Below, one piece after another: positions 13,671 through 21,146 of a stretch of 22,539 nucleotides of DNA. The translations under genes and the position numbers were made by a program. Positions within the stretch are counted from its first letter, which is position 1; the number at the start of each line of letters is the position of its first letter. The DNA is from Candidatus Brocadiales bacterium. GTDB taxonomy: Bacteria > Planctomycetota > Brocadiia > Brocadiales > Bathyanammoxibiaceae. A model generated the notes under the pieces. It saw nothing but the letters and a program-made list of their open reading frames with translations. It did no database searches and had not been told where the DNA came from. The stretch spans positions 1 to 22,539 of the forward strand of contig JAUQZZ010000012.1 of NCBI GenBank assembly GCA_030586765.1, in the 5' to 3' direction.

Positions 13671-14573
13671 CTAGGCTGCCTCCTGGGAGGCCTGTTGAGT
13701 GCCTGCTTGTTCTGCCTGAAGCTGTTTCGCCTTTAAGGCCATGTCTATAAACTGGTTCACCCATTTGGAGACTACCGGACGGCCATCCCTGTAATTCCTA
13801 ATGATATTTGTGGGGCAGACCTCGACACATTTCCCACAGGAGGTACACTTATCGTAGTCTATTACAGCCAGGAAATTCTTGACGTGGATGGCGTCAAAGG
13901 GACATACCTTCTGACACTTCATGCAGGCAATACAGGGATTGTCACATTTCTTCTTGGCCACAGCCCCTTTGTCCAGGGACATGCATCGGACATGGACATA
14001 CTTTGATATAGGTAGTATCTTATATAGGTTCTTCGGGCAGACCTCTGCGCATTTTCCACAGGCTATGCAGCGGTCTTCAATCACCTCGGGGAGGCCGTCG
14101 GAGCGCATCTTGATAGCCTCCGTGGGACAGACCTCTGCGCAGTCACCAAAGCTCAGGCACCCATACTCGCAGTTCTTCTGCCCTCCCTGCACCAAGAAGG
14201 CGGCCCTGCAGGTAGGTACACCATCATACCAGAACTTGTCTTTTACATTCTTAGCACTGCACATGAGTACTGCGACCCTCTTCTCCTTCTTTTCCGCCTG
14301 CACCCCCATAATGGCCCCTAGCTTTTCAATCACCTCTTCCCCGCCAGGTACACAAAGGTTAACAGGGGCCTGGCCTTTCGCCACTGCCTCGGCATACTTA
14401 GAGCAACCCGTATAGCCGCAGGCGCTACAATTTACCCCAGGCAGGCTGTCTAGCACCTGCGTCTGCTTGGGGTCTACATGAACATGAAATTTCTCCGTTG
14501 CTATGGCTAGACCGTATCCAAAGAGCATCCCAAAGAAACCCATAGACAAGAAGGATACTATTACCGTTTCCAT
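13671..14573 (-). CDS. rnfB: Rnf complex iron-sulfur subunit RnfB
   Basis: This 300-residue subunit takes electrons from ferredoxin into the Rnf ion-pumping complex. Residues 1-27 form a membrane anchor. The Fe-S domain has C49-X2-C52-X4-C57-X16-C74. Four ferredoxin-like cysteine groups follow: C135/C139/C145/C149, C169/C172/C175/C179, C214/C217/C220/C224 and C243/C246/C249/C253. This is the long, multi-cluster RnfB form known from anaerobes, unlike the shorter proteobacterial form. The tail is Gln/Ala rich. A perfect AGGAGG lies 6 nt before the ATG. It starts 35 bp after rnfA. The partner subunits RnfC, RnfD and RnfG are not encoded in the window. Confidence 0.96.
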   Translation of the reverse strand: METVIVSFLSMGFFGMLFGYGLAIATEKFHVHVDPKQTQVLDSLPGVNCSACGYTGCSKYAEAVAKGQAPVNLCVPGGEEVIEKLGAIMGVQAEKKEKRVAVLMCSAKNVKDKFWYDGVPTCRAAFLVQGGQKNCEYGCLSFGDCAEVCPTEAIKMRSDGLPEVIEDRCIACGKCAEVCPKNLYKILPISKYVHVRCMSLDKGAVAKKKCDNPCIACMKCQKVCPFDAIHVKNFLAVIDYDKCTSCGKCVEVCPTNIIRNYRDGRPVVSKWVNQFIDMALKAKQLQAEQAGTQQASQEAA

Positions 14574-14608
14574 CTAAAACCTCCTCAGAGAAACTAAAGA
14601 TTCAAAGA

Positions 14609-15259
14609 CTACCAGCTTACCATACCTGAAAAACCCATAAAGGCCAAGGCCATTAGCGCCGTACTAATAAAGGCAATAGGCACCCCCTGGAAGCTCCTGG
14701 GCACGTTAAGTACTGCCAGTCTCTCCCGGATGCCCGACATAAGTAACATGGCAATGAGAAAACCTATCCCTGCCGCAAAACCCTGAACCGATGCTTCAAG
14801 GAGCGATAGGCGCGCGGGGGCATTGGTGGTACCCAGAAGTGCCACCCCTAAGACGGCGCAGTTTGTGGTAATCAAGGGGAGATATATACCAAGGCCCTCG
14901 TAAAGGGCAGGACTTGTCTTGCGCATCACTGTCTCTACGAGCTGTACAAGGGTGGCAATAACCAGGATATAGCTAATGGTCTTCAGCACATCTATCATGC
15001 CTGTCTCTTTAATAGTGGGGAAGAGCACACCAAAGAGATTGTGTTCCCCAGGAAGCAAAAGGTAATTATATATAAACCACGTCACAGCAGAAGCCAAGGT
15101 CATGACAAAGGTGACGGCCATGCCCATGCCCATGGCCGATTCTGTCTTTTGAGTGACTCCCAGGAAGGGACAAAGCCCCAAAAACCTGGCCAGGACAAAA
15201 TTATTTACAAAGACTACACTTATAATAATGGTAAAGAGGTTACCTAGTCCAATTTCCAT
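14609..15259 (-). CDS. rnfA: Rnf complex membrane subunit RnfA
   Basis: RnfA is an integral membrane subunit (six helices in the family) of the Rnf ferredoxin:NAD+ oxidoreductase, homologous to NqrE. Diagnostic sequence includes NNFVLARFLGLCPFLGVT near the N terminus, YLPLITTNCAVLGVAL in the middle and IRERLAVLNVPRSFQGVPIAFI towards the end. The cysteines in GLCPF and TTNCA match the conserved pair thought to hold an iron-sulfur centre in the membrane. At 216 residues it is somewhat longer than the usual 190-195; the extra sequence is around NYLLLPGEHNLFGVLFPTIK. Its ATG directly follows the rnfE stop (TAAATG), so the two are coupled. Confidence 0.96.
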   Translation of the reverse strand: MEIGLGNLFTIIISVVFVNNFVLARFLGLCPFLGVTQKTESAMGMGMAVTFVMTLASAVTWFIYNYLLLPGEHNLFGVLFPTIKETGMIDVLKTISYILVIATLVQLVETVMRKTSPALYEGLGIYLPLITTNCAVLGVALLGTTNAPARLSLLEASVQGFAAGIGFLIAMLLMSGIRERLAVLNVPRSFQGVPIAFISTALMALAFMGFSGMVSW

Positions 15260-15871
15260 TTATACCTTTTCTCCTCTGCTGAGCTTTCTGTAGTTGAAAA
15301 AGGCCAGGAGTAAACCCAGGACAAGGAAGGCCCCAGGGGCCATGATCATTATGGAGGCTGGCTGATAGGTTTCCGAAATCCTTATCCCCAAAATGGTACC
15401 GCAGCCTGCAGCCTCTCTAATGGCAGAGATTATTACCAGGGCTACGGTAAAGCCCATACCCATCCCTATACCGTCTATAGCTGATCGAAGCACGCTATAT
15501 TGGCTGGCAAAGACCTCAGCACGATACATAATAATACAGTTGACTACAATAAGAGGGATAAATATCCCCAAGGATTCGTTTATCTCCGGGGGTAAATAGG
15601 CCTTCATGAGGAGTTCCACTATGGTTACGAAGGCGGCGATGACCACAATATAGCAAGGGATGCGCACCTCTTTTGGAACCTGCTTTCTTATAAGGGAGAT
15701 TATTATATTGGAGCACATCATCACCATTATTACTGCTGCCCCCATGGCAAGGCCGTTGGTTATGGTTGTAGTAACGGCCAGGGCTGGGCAGTTCCCCAAA
15801 ACGGCAACAAAGAGGGGATTCTGGTGCCAAAAACCCTTGGTTAATTCCTCTTGTAAGGTTAGTTCTTTCAT
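15260..15871 (-). CDS. rnfE: Rnf complex membrane subunit RnfE
   Basis: RnfE is the second RnfA/NqrD-like membrane subunit. Family blocks are WHQNPLFVAVLGNCPALAVT, IPLIVVNCIIMYRAEVFAS, and IREAAGCGTILG before the C-terminal MAPGAFLVLG helix. The two conserved cysteines (GNCPA, VVNCI) are present. The start at 15871 (MKELTLQEEL) is chosen because AAAGGA precedes it and it overlaps the larC stop as ATGA; a TTG at 15892 would add seven residues inside larC. The order rnfE-rnfA-rnfB matches the second half of the rnfCDGEAB arrangement, but larC sits where rnfG would be expected. Confidence 0.95.
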   Translation of the reverse strand: MKELTLQEELTKGFWHQNPLFVAVLGNCPALAVTTTITNGLAMGAAVIMVMMCSNIIISLIRKQVPKEVRIPCYIVVIAAFVTIVELLMKAYLPPEINESLGIFIPLIVVNCIIMYRAEVFASQYSVLRSAIDGIGMGMGFTVALVIISAIREAAGCGTILGIRISETYQPASIMIMAPGAFLVLGLLLAFFNYRKLSRGEKV

Positions 15872-17037
15872 AGTTCCTTTGTAGCCTCCCAAGCAGCTTC
15901 ATAGACAAGCCTTAAGGGTATTCCCTTTTCCTCAGCAACTCGCTTGCAGTCCTCATATTCAGGAGCAATAATTTTTATCATACCATTGAGCCTCCCCACC
16001 TTCACCTTCACAGCACCATAACGGGTCTTGACCTCCATGGGCTGGCGGGTGAGCTTCTTCCTCCCTGCCTTGTAACTCCTTATTCCAAAGGTGGTTGTCT
16101 CTCTGAAAAATACCTCCTCCACCGCTGTCTTTGCCCCCTCAGAAACCAGTGCTGTAAGGAGGATGCCTGGTCTATTCTTCTTCATCTGTATGGGCGTGGT
16201 ATAAACATCTACCGCCCCTGCCTGGAATAGCTTATCCATCACATAACCACACACCTCACCCGTCATGTCATCTACGTTGGTCTCCACTACCCATATCTCA
16301 TCCCTCTGGGCCTCAGGAGATAGTTCCCCTAAGAGCACCCTCAAGAGATTAGGAGTGCTTGGATTATCCCTGGTACCAGCCCCATAGCCGGTACCTTCCA
16401 GGGTGATATCAGGGCACGTCTCTACCTGCTTTCCCAGGGTGGTGAGGATAGCTGCCCCTGTAGGGGTAGTGAGTTCACCATCAGCCAAACCAGTGACTAA
16501 CCTGTAGCCCCTCAACAATTCCAGGGTAATAGGGGCAGGCACGGGGAGTTGCCCATGCTCACAGTTCACATAACCCCTGCCCATTGGTAGTGGGGAAAAA
16601 AAGACCTCTTCAATACCCAGACTACCCAATCCGAACACTGACCCTACTATATCTACTACTGTGTCCACAGCACCAATCTCGTGGAAATGAACCTCTTCCA
16701 GGGAGGTACCGTGCACCTTTGCCTCAGCCTCCCCCAGCCTCCTCAATACCCTAAGGCTCTCCACCCTGACCTCTTCGCTGAGACTCGAATCTTCTATCAC
16801 CTTACAAAGCTCTGTAAAACCATAGGACCTGCTGGACTGCTGGCTAGGAATCACGTCAACCTTTGTCCCTGTAATCCCTCCCCTTAATACCTTTTTACAG
16901 GAGATGCGATACGCGGGTAAGGAAAGTTTTTCTAGCTCCTGGGTCAGGAGGCTACTTCCCAGGCCCAAGTCCACCAGGGAACCCAGGACCATATCGCCGC
17001 TTACCCCAGAAAAGCAGTCAAAATACGCCATTTTCAT
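15868..17037 (-). CDS. larC: LarC, nickel-pincer cofactor biosynthesis protein (DUF111)
   Basis: LarC inserts nickel into the pyridinium bisthiocarboxylate mononucleotide to complete the nickel-pincer nucleotide cofactor of lactate racemase and related LarA-type enzymes. The N terminus (AYFDCFSGVSGDMVLGSLVDLG), VHFHEIGAVDTVVDIVG, GELTTPTGAAIL and VVETNVDDMTGEVCGYVMD are diagnostic. It is one uninterrupted 389-residue protein; in Lactobacillus larC is split and joined by frameshifting. LarB, LarE and LarA are not seen here. A strong promoter lies upstream. The stop overlaps the rnfE start (ATGA), so rnfE-rnfA-rnfB translation begins downstream of larC. Why a cofactor gene leads an rnf operon is not evident. 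Confidence 0.95.
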   Translation of the reverse strand: MKMAYFDCFSGVSGDMVLGSLVDLGLGSSLLTQELEKLSLPAYRISCKKVLRGGITGTKVDVIPSQQSSRSYGFTELCKVIEDSSLSEEVRVESLRVLRRLGEAEAKVHGTSLEEVHFHEIGAVDTVVDIVGSVFGLGSLGIEEVFFSPLPMGRGYVNCEHGQLPVPAPITLELLRGYRLVTGLADGELTTPTGAAILTTLGKQVETCPDITLEGTGYGAGTRDNPSTPNLLRVLLGELSPEAQRDEIWVVETNVDDMTGEVCGYVMDKLFQAGAVDVYTTPIQMKKNRPGILLTALVSEGAKTAVEEVFFRETTTFGIRSYKAGRKKLTRQPMEVKTRYGAVKVKVGRLNGMIKIIAPEYEDCKRVAEEKGIPLRLVYEAAWEATKEL

Positions 17038-17079
17038 TCTTTTATAGCCCCTGGGAAAAACTACATTGATAACTTTTTT

Positions 17080-17108
17080 ATGTTATCATGCTAAGGACAT
17101 AAAGTCAA
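17080..17108 (-). promoter_or_regulatory. Promoter of larC-rnfEAB-rsmE
   Basis: On the minus strand TTGACT (17108-17103), 17 bp, then TAACAT (17085-17080). Transcription would start about 36 nt before the larC ATG. It is divergent from the nadD promoter. Confidence 0.7.
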
Positions 17109-17147
17109 GTTTTGCTTATGATAAAGTAACTCTGGGATGTGTCCTTG

Positions 17148-17175
17148 TTGACTTACAGTTGGCTTAAAATATAAT
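17148..17175 (+). promoter_or_regulatory. Promoter of nadD, predicted leaderless
   Basis: TTGACT (17148-17153), 16 bp, then TATAAT (17170-17175). The -10 box overlaps an upstream ATG (17174) and ends exactly 7 nt before the ATG at 17183, so the transcript should begin at or next to that codon. Confidence 0.7.
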
Positions 17176-17182
17176 GGCACTC

Positions 17183-17800
17183 ATGAAGATAGGCATCCTT
17201 GGGGGCACCTTTAACCCTATCCACATCGGACATCTCATTATTGCCGAAGAGGCCTACTGGCGGCATGGGCTTTCCAAGGTGCTCTTCATCCCAGCAGGTC
17301 ATCCCCCCCATAAGGACACCCAGGACCTAATAGAGGCCCACCACCGCTACGAGATGATAAAATTAGCTATACAGGGCAACGACCATTTTGAGGCCTCAGA
17401 TATAGAGATTACCAGGAAGAGCAAGTCCTATACTGTAGATACAGTAGAGAGCCTCCTCCAGCGCCTGGGAAGGAACTGCGAGTTATATCTCATAATAGGC
17501 ATAGACACCGTACAAGAACTACCTTCTTGGAAGGACATAAAGAGGCTGTCTACCCTGTGTAGATTAATCCTGGTAAACCGACCTGACAGCCCACTGGACA
17601 GCCTTTCTCAACTTATCCCCATACTAGGGGAGAAAAAGGTGCTAGAGATGGAAAGCCTCCAGATGCGGATTCCGCCCATAGGCATTTCATCTACTGAGAT
17701 AAGGAACCGCTTAAAGGCGGGAAGGCAGGTAAAGTATATGGTCCCTGAGGCCGTGGAATATTATATAAGAACGCACGGGCTTTACATAAAGCAGAGCTAA
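17183..17800 (+). CDS. nadD: Nicotinate-nucleotide adenylyltransferase NadD
   Basis: NadD joins nicotinate mononucleotide to ATP to give deamido-NAD in NAD synthesis. From the chosen start it has 205 residues. The nucleotidyltransferase signature GGTFNPIHIGHL (residues 6-17) includes the HXGH-type motif (H13, H16), and ISSTEIRNRL near the C terminus is the second ATP-binding motif. SKSYTVDTVESL and LIIGIDTVQELPSWKD are family blocks. The ATG at 17183 is preferred over the ATG three codons earlier (17174). The earlier one is part of the promoter -10 box, and MKIGILGGTFNPIH is the usual N terminus. No Shine-Dalgarno sequence precedes either start. The stop overlaps that of the convergent isomerase-like gene by 4 bp. 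Confidence 0.95.
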   Translation: MKIGILGGTFNPIHIGHLIIAEEAYWRHGLSKVLFIPAGHPPHKDTQDLIEAHHRYEMIKLAIQGNDHFEASDIEITRKSKSYTVDTVESLLQRLGRNCELYLIIGIDTVQELPSWKDIKRLSTLCRLILVNRPDSPLDSLSQLIPILGEKKVLEMESLQMRIPPIGISSTEIRNRLKAGRQVKYMVPEAVEYYIRTHGLYIKQS

Positions 17801-18564
17801 AGGAGGGTCTCCATGAATTCTTTTGCCTTTATAATACCTTCTATGCGTCCGTCCCCACCCTCCTTCTTTATCATGTGATACCCCTGGTAACCCACCTCAT
17901 AAAGGGCGAGGATATAATCCCTGAAGGGAACCACGCCTTCCCCAGGGATAGTCTCTATATACCCTTTTTCCCCTTTTTGGACATCCCTGGCATGGGCATG
18001 GACTACGTAATTCCCCAGTTCATGTACTGTCTCCACAGGGTCCAGGCCTCTTAGAATGAGGAGAGAGGGCTCGTAGCAGACCCTTACAGCCTCTGTCTTC
18101 AGGGACATCAGGAACCCCTTCAGCCGAGCTGGCTCTGTCTCGCCAATATAAGTGGCTAGCAGTCTCTCGTACCTCTCCGCATAGGCACCTAATTCATCCA
18201 TGACCTCCTTTATTCTTTCCCACTCTTTACCCTTTTCTTCCACGGGTATCCTGCCTATCCGGGTAGTTACCACTGAGGCCCTGAGGTCTGTTGCCAGGTC
18301 TATGAGCCTTTTGGTCTTTTCAAAGAGCTTATCCGTCCCCTCCTGGCTAAAGTCCTGGCCAAAGTCTCCCCCCAGGCCAATAATCTCCATACCGCAGGAG
18401 TGGGCATAGCGGCGAAAGTCGCGTCGGCCGGTGTGGGATAAATCTGAGGTGACCTCCCCCCTGGTGGCATCTACATCAAAGGCCGCCAGACCTACTGTAG
18501 AGGCACGGCTAATGGCATCCCTCACCGTTAGTCTTAGGGAACCCAGGGTAAGTCCGAGTTTCAT
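17797..18564 (-). CDS. Sugar phosphate isomerase/epimerase-like TIM barrel protein
   Basis: This 255-residue protein has the xylose-isomerase-like (AP endonuclease 2) barrel fold: MKLGLTLGSL for strand 1, GMEIIGLGGDFGQ, ASVVTTRIG, VRVCYEPSLL, NYVVHAHARDVQKG and IPGEGVVPF for later strands. Candidate metal ligands are the Glu in YIGETEP and CYEPS, and the His in VHAHARD; a Glu near KKEG ends the set. The substrate cannot be read from the sequence. It lies 55 bp after rpsI on the same strand and may be read through from the ribosomal promoter. Such proteins are abundant and diverse. The family is confident; the specific enzyme is unknown. Confidence 0.8.
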   Translation of the reverse strand: MKLGLTLGSLRLTVRDAISRASTVGLAAFDVDATRGEVTSDLSHTGRRDFRRYAHSCGMEIIGLGGDFGQDFSQEGTDKLFEKTKRLIDLATDLRASVVTTRIGRIPVEEKGKEWERIKEVMDELGAYAERYERLLATYIGETEPARLKGFLMSLKTEAVRVCYEPSLLILRGLDPVETVHELGNYVVHAHARDVQKGEKGYIETIPGEGVVPFRDYILALYEVGYQGYHMIKKEGGDGRIEGIIKAKEFMETLL

Positions 18565-18619
18565 CCCCGCGCCCTACCTAGGAAAAGATAAGAGGTTGGA
18601 AATAGTGTGGTGAGTAATA

Positions 18620-19036
18620 CTAGCGTTTAGTCCACTGGAATCTTTTTCTGGCGCCTTTTTGACCGTACTTCTTGCGCTCCTTCATACGGCTGTCTCTGGT
18701 AAGCAGGCCGTACTCTCTAAGTTTTTCCACATGCTCACCCTTGACCTTCTGAAGCGCCCGGGCAATACCCAGAGAGACGGCCCCCGACTGGCCTGTAGAC
18801 CCTCCCCCCTCTACATCTACAATGACGTCATACTTTTTTAGGGTGTCTGTAGCTTTCAAGGGGGCAAGAACTTCAGCCCTGTCCTTCTCCCTGGAAAAGA
18901 ATTCTTCCAGTGTTCTATCATTTATACTTACCTTCCCACTACCCTCTAAGATACGCACCCTGGCCACAGAGGTCTTCCTTCTCCCTGTGCCCCAGGCATA
19001 AACACCTTGACTCGCAGTCTGTGTGGTCTCTTCCAT
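18620..19036 (-). CDS. rpsI: Ribosomal protein S9 (uS9)
   Basis: This 138-residue protein shows the uS9 pattern: GTGRRKTSVARVRI near residue 16, GGGSTGQSGAVSLGIARAL in the middle, and the basic C-terminal tail DSRMKERKKYGQKGARKRF ending WTKR, which reaches the decoding P site in the ribosome. AAAGG about 5 nt before the ATG is the ribosome binding site. It follows rplM after 11 bp, the usual bacterial pair. Confidence 0.98.
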   Translation of the reverse strand: MEETTQTASQGVYAWGTGRRKTSVARVRILEGSGKVSINDRTLEEFFSREKDRAEVLAPLKATDTLKKYDVIVDVEGGGSTGQSGAVSLGIARALQKVKGEHVEKLREYGLLTRDSRMKERKKYGQKGARKRFQWTKR

Positions 19037-19047
19037 AGGTGCCTTTC

Positions 19048-19479
19048 TTAGCTTAAAGACAACTCCTTAGGTTGTTGGGCCTCGTGGGGATGCTGGGAAC
19101 CTGGATAGACCTTTAGCTTCTTTATCATCCTCTCCCCCAGTTTTGACTTGGGTAACATCCGCCTTACTGCCAGTTTTATCACCCTATCGGGGTGCTTCTC
19201 CAGCACCTCCTTCAAGGGCCTGGCCTTTAGACCCCCAGGATAGCCTGAAAAACGGTAATATGTCTTCTCCCTCAGCTTCTTCCCCGTAACCCTCACCTTC
19301 TGCGCATTGACCACCACAACGAAGTCCCCTGTATCCACATGGGGAGTGTACTGAGGCTTATGCTTCCCCTGCAAAATAGTGGCAATGCGGGTAGCCATTC
19401 TACCCAAGACCTTGCCTTCAGCATCCACCAGATACCAACTCTTGGGCACAGAATCTTCCTTTGCTACGAAGGTCTTCAT
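19048..19479 (-). CDS. rplM: Ribosomal protein L13 (uL13)
   Basis: This 143-residue protein has typical uL13 blocks: WYLVDAEGKVLGRMATRIA, GKHKPQYTPHVDTGDFVVV, YYRFSGYPGGLK, AVRRMLPKSKLG and KVYPGSQHPHEAQQP. GGGGAG 8 nt before the ATG is the ribosome binding site. The 5' leader (about 30 nt) contains CCCCATGGGG, a 10-bp palindrome next to that site. It is transcribed from the strong promoter at 19518-19546. Confidence 0.98.
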   Translation of the reverse strand: MKTFVAKEDSVPKSWYLVDAEGKVLGRMATRIATILQGKHKPQYTPHVDTGDFVVVVNAQKVRVTGKKLREKTYYRFSGYPGGLKARPLKEVLEKHPDRVIKLAVRRMLPKSKLGERMIKKLKVYPGSQHPHEAQQPKELSLS

Positions 19480-19517
19480 CCCTTCTACTCCCCATGGGGT
19501 GCGTATGATAAAAAAGT

Positions 19518-19546
19518 CTTATAACAAAAGGGAATCCCCTTGTCAA
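19518..19546 (-). promoter_or_regulatory. Promoter of rplM-rpsI
   Basis: On the minus strand TTGACA (19546-19541), 17 bp, then TATAAG (19523-19518). The spacer holds the inverted repeat AAGGG-GATT-CCCTT, which could be a repressor site but may be chance. Confidence 0.75.
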
Positions 19547-19557
19547 TAGCAACTCTA

Positions 19558-19701
19558 TCACGCCTCACCAAAGGCCCTGAATTTCTCCCCACAAACCTGG
19601 CACTTATAAGATTTATAACCTATCGTCCTTAGCACGGCCCCGGATACGCTCTTCTGCTTTACCTCCCTCACCACCTCACTCCCGCACTTGGGACACTTCA
19701 T
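19558..19701 (-). CDS. Small zinc-ribbon protein, 47 residues
   Basis: The reading frame encodes MKCPKCGSEVVREVKQ and ends KCQVCGEKFRAFGEA. Two CXXC knuckles (C3/C6 and C34/C37) are spaced as in a zinc ribbon. A strong ribosome binding site (AGAGGGG) lies 7 nt before the ATG. It is upstream of rplM on the same strand, but rplM has its own promoter beginning within 12 bp of this stop. Small proteins of this plan are common and without assigned function; nucleic-acid or protein binding is a guess. The intact frame, knuckles and ribosome binding site make it a real gene. Confidence 0.8.
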   Translation of the reverse strand: MKCPKCGSEVVREVKQKSVSGAVLRTIGYKSYKCQVCGEKFRAFGEA

Positions 19702-19805
19702 AAGTATTCCCCTCTAAAGGTACATCCCTTTTTATCTAAAGAGAATACCCATTTATGCAGCACTTACCTCTTCTTCCAAGGCCTTCCCTTTCAGGGTAAT
19801 GTTTA

Positions 19806-19834
19806 TTGACAAAGATAATACTTTCTTTTAATAT
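19806..19834 (+). promoter_or_regulatory. Promoter of the SNase-like / superoxide reductase / thiC unit
   Basis: TTGACA (19806-19811), 17 bp, then TAATAT (19829-19834). The leader is about 34 nt and carries AAAGGGG before the ATG at 19875. The rest of 19702-19874 shows nothing else recognisable. Confidence 0.75.
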
Positions 19835-19874
19835 CTAGAGCAACCTTATTTCTTACTTAAAGGGGAAAGAAGCT

Positions 19875-20627
19875 ATGGACCTCTGGAGGGAGAGGAGGTT
19901 TGTCTTTTTTATCCTCTCTTTGGGACTATGGGGAAACCTGTATGTGACAGGATATGCCCAAGAGACCGCTACCACACCTGCGCCTGCACCTACACCCACA
20001 CCTGCACCAGCAGTCTCTCCAACAACAACTACTGCTGCCCAAGAGATACCACCTCCAAGCTCCTTCGACGCAGACACCTTCATCACGGATAGGAAGCCTG
20101 AAACGTCCTACAAGGTGACAAAGGTCCTTAGCGGTAATCTCTTACTCCTGGACAGCGGCGACACAATAAGGCTCTTGGGTGTAAAAACAAGCGAAGATTA
20201 CGAGGCAAAGGCCTTTAAGTTCCTGAAGCAACTCTTAGAAGGAAAGGAGGTAAGGCTAGAGTTCCAGCGTCGGAATCGGGACGTCCACGGCCATCTCCTG
20301 GCTACCATTTTTAAGGATGACCTCTGCGTAAATAAATTGTTAATGGAAGATGCTGCATACTACACCGAAAGTGAACCTACCTTTTCTTACACACCGAGCT
20401 TCCTGGACTCTGTCTCTCCCAAGAGGAAGGCAGTCCCAGAACCCTGGGAGTTCCTCCTGGGGGAGGAAAAAAAGCCTGAGAAGATTGCAGAGATAAAATT
20501 AAAGAATAAACTCACTATTCAAGGTGAGCTAATAAAGGAAACCAAGAAGTATATAATTATAAAAAGAAAATTCCATGGACTGGAGCTTGTTAAGAAAAAA
20601 GACATAAAGAGCCTGATCTTCAAGTAA
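19875..20627 (+). CDS. Exported SNase-like (staphylococcal nuclease fold) protein with altered active site
   Basis: This 250-residue protein has a signal peptide (RERRFVFFILSLGLWGNLYVTGYA, residues 5-28), a Pro/Thr/Ala-rich spacer (about 31-62), an OB-fold SNase-like domain (about 78-165) and a C-terminal beta-rich segment (207-250, ending DIKSLIFK). Compared with staphylococcal nuclease, the DGDT calcium motif reads S86-G-N88-L and DTPE reads K104-T-S-E107. R99 is kept where R35 is expected, but the second catalytic arginine (YGR) is H140 in VHGHLLATIF. Catalysis is therefore unlikely; a binding role is inferred. It is the first gene of a plus-strand unit with the superoxide reductase gene 23 bp later. 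Confidence 0.75.
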   Translation: MDLWRERRFVFFILSLGLWGNLYVTGYAQETATTPAPAPTPTPAPAVSPTTTTAAQEIPPPSSFDADTFITDRKPETSYKVTKVLSGNLLLLDSGDTIRLLGVKTSEDYEAKAFKFLKQLLEGKEVRLEFQRRNRDVHGHLLATIFKDDLCVNKLLMEDAAYYTESEPTFSYTPSFLDSVSPKRKAVPEPWEFLLGEEKKPEKIAEIKLKNKLTIQGELIKETKKYIIIKRKFHGLELVKKKDIKSLIFK

Positions 20628-20650
20628 GCGTTATCATAGAGGAGGGTTTA

Positions 20651-21103
20651 ATGAAGATTTTGAAGAGGAGAGATTTTCTCAAGGGTGCAGGGTTGGCCTT
20701 CTTTGGCCCTGCCCTTCTGGCAAAGGGGGTTTCCGCCCAGGAGAAAGAAATAGACTGGTTTAAGGAGATACATCGCGTAGCGGACCCCCATAGCCTGACA
20801 CCCGTAGAGAAGAAGCACGCCCCTGTGATAAGCATCCCCTCTTACATCAAGGCAAAGCAGGTCTTTTATCTCACAGCGCAGGTGGGAGAGACCCTGCACG
20901 TTATGACACCTCAACACTGGATAATGTGGATAGAGGTGTATGTTGATGATGTCTTAATATCCAGGACGGAGTTCAGTCCCTATAGCCCTTATGCCATAGT
21001 TACTGTACCCTTATCTTTGGATAGGGAATCCACGGTGAAGGTCTTAGAAAGGTGTAATCTTCATGGCATCTGGGAGAGTTCTGTAAGGGCGGTGCCTTCC
21101 TGA
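20651..21103 (+). CDS. Tat-exported superoxide reductase-like protein (desulfoferrodoxin iron domain)
   Basis: This 150-residue protein starts with a twin-arginine signal (KRRDFLKGAGLAFFGPALLAKG). The remainder is the superoxide reductase iron domain, which reduces superoxide to hydrogen peroxide. The His4Cys ligands are visible as H56 (EKKHAPVI), H83 (LHVM), H89 (QHWIMWIEVY), C135 and H138 (CNLHGIW). The acid and lysine before H56 (E53, K54/K55) fit the family's E-K-H element with one extra lysine. No N-terminal rubredoxin-like centre is present, so it is the one-iron type. Export by Tat would fit folding with iron in the cytoplasm. GAGGAGGG 4 nt before the ATG is a strong ribosome binding site. 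A role in periplasmic oxygen defence is likely. Confidence 0.85.
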   Translation: MKILKRRDFLKGAGLAFFGPALLAKGVSAQEKEIDWFKEIHRVADPHSLTPVEKKHAPVISIPSYIKAKQVFYLTAQVGETLHVMTPQHWIMWIEVYVDDVLISRTEFSPYSPYAIVTVPLSLDRESTVKVLERCNLHGIWESSVRAVPS

Positions 21104-21110
21104 TACACCA

Positions 21111-21128
21111 GCAAGGTTTACTCCTTGC
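21111..21128 (+). promoter_or_regulatory. Small hairpin between the superoxide reductase gene and thiC
   Basis: GCAAGG (21111-21116) pairs with CCTTGC (21123-21128) around TTTACT, just before the thiC ribosome binding site (AGGAGAAG). There is no T run after it, so it is not a terminator. It may affect mRNA stability or thiC translation. Confidence 0.4.
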
Positions 21129-21146
21129 ATAGGAGAAGATAAATAG

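Noticed and set aside
19488..19500. CCCCATGGGG palindrome before rplM as an L13 autoregulatory leader
   Set aside because: A 10-bp palindrome overlapping the ribosome binding site region is too little to match a known leader.
21104..21146. TPP riboswitch before thiC
   Set aside because: The gap is 43 bp and lacks the conserved CTGAGA and ACCTGA blocks.
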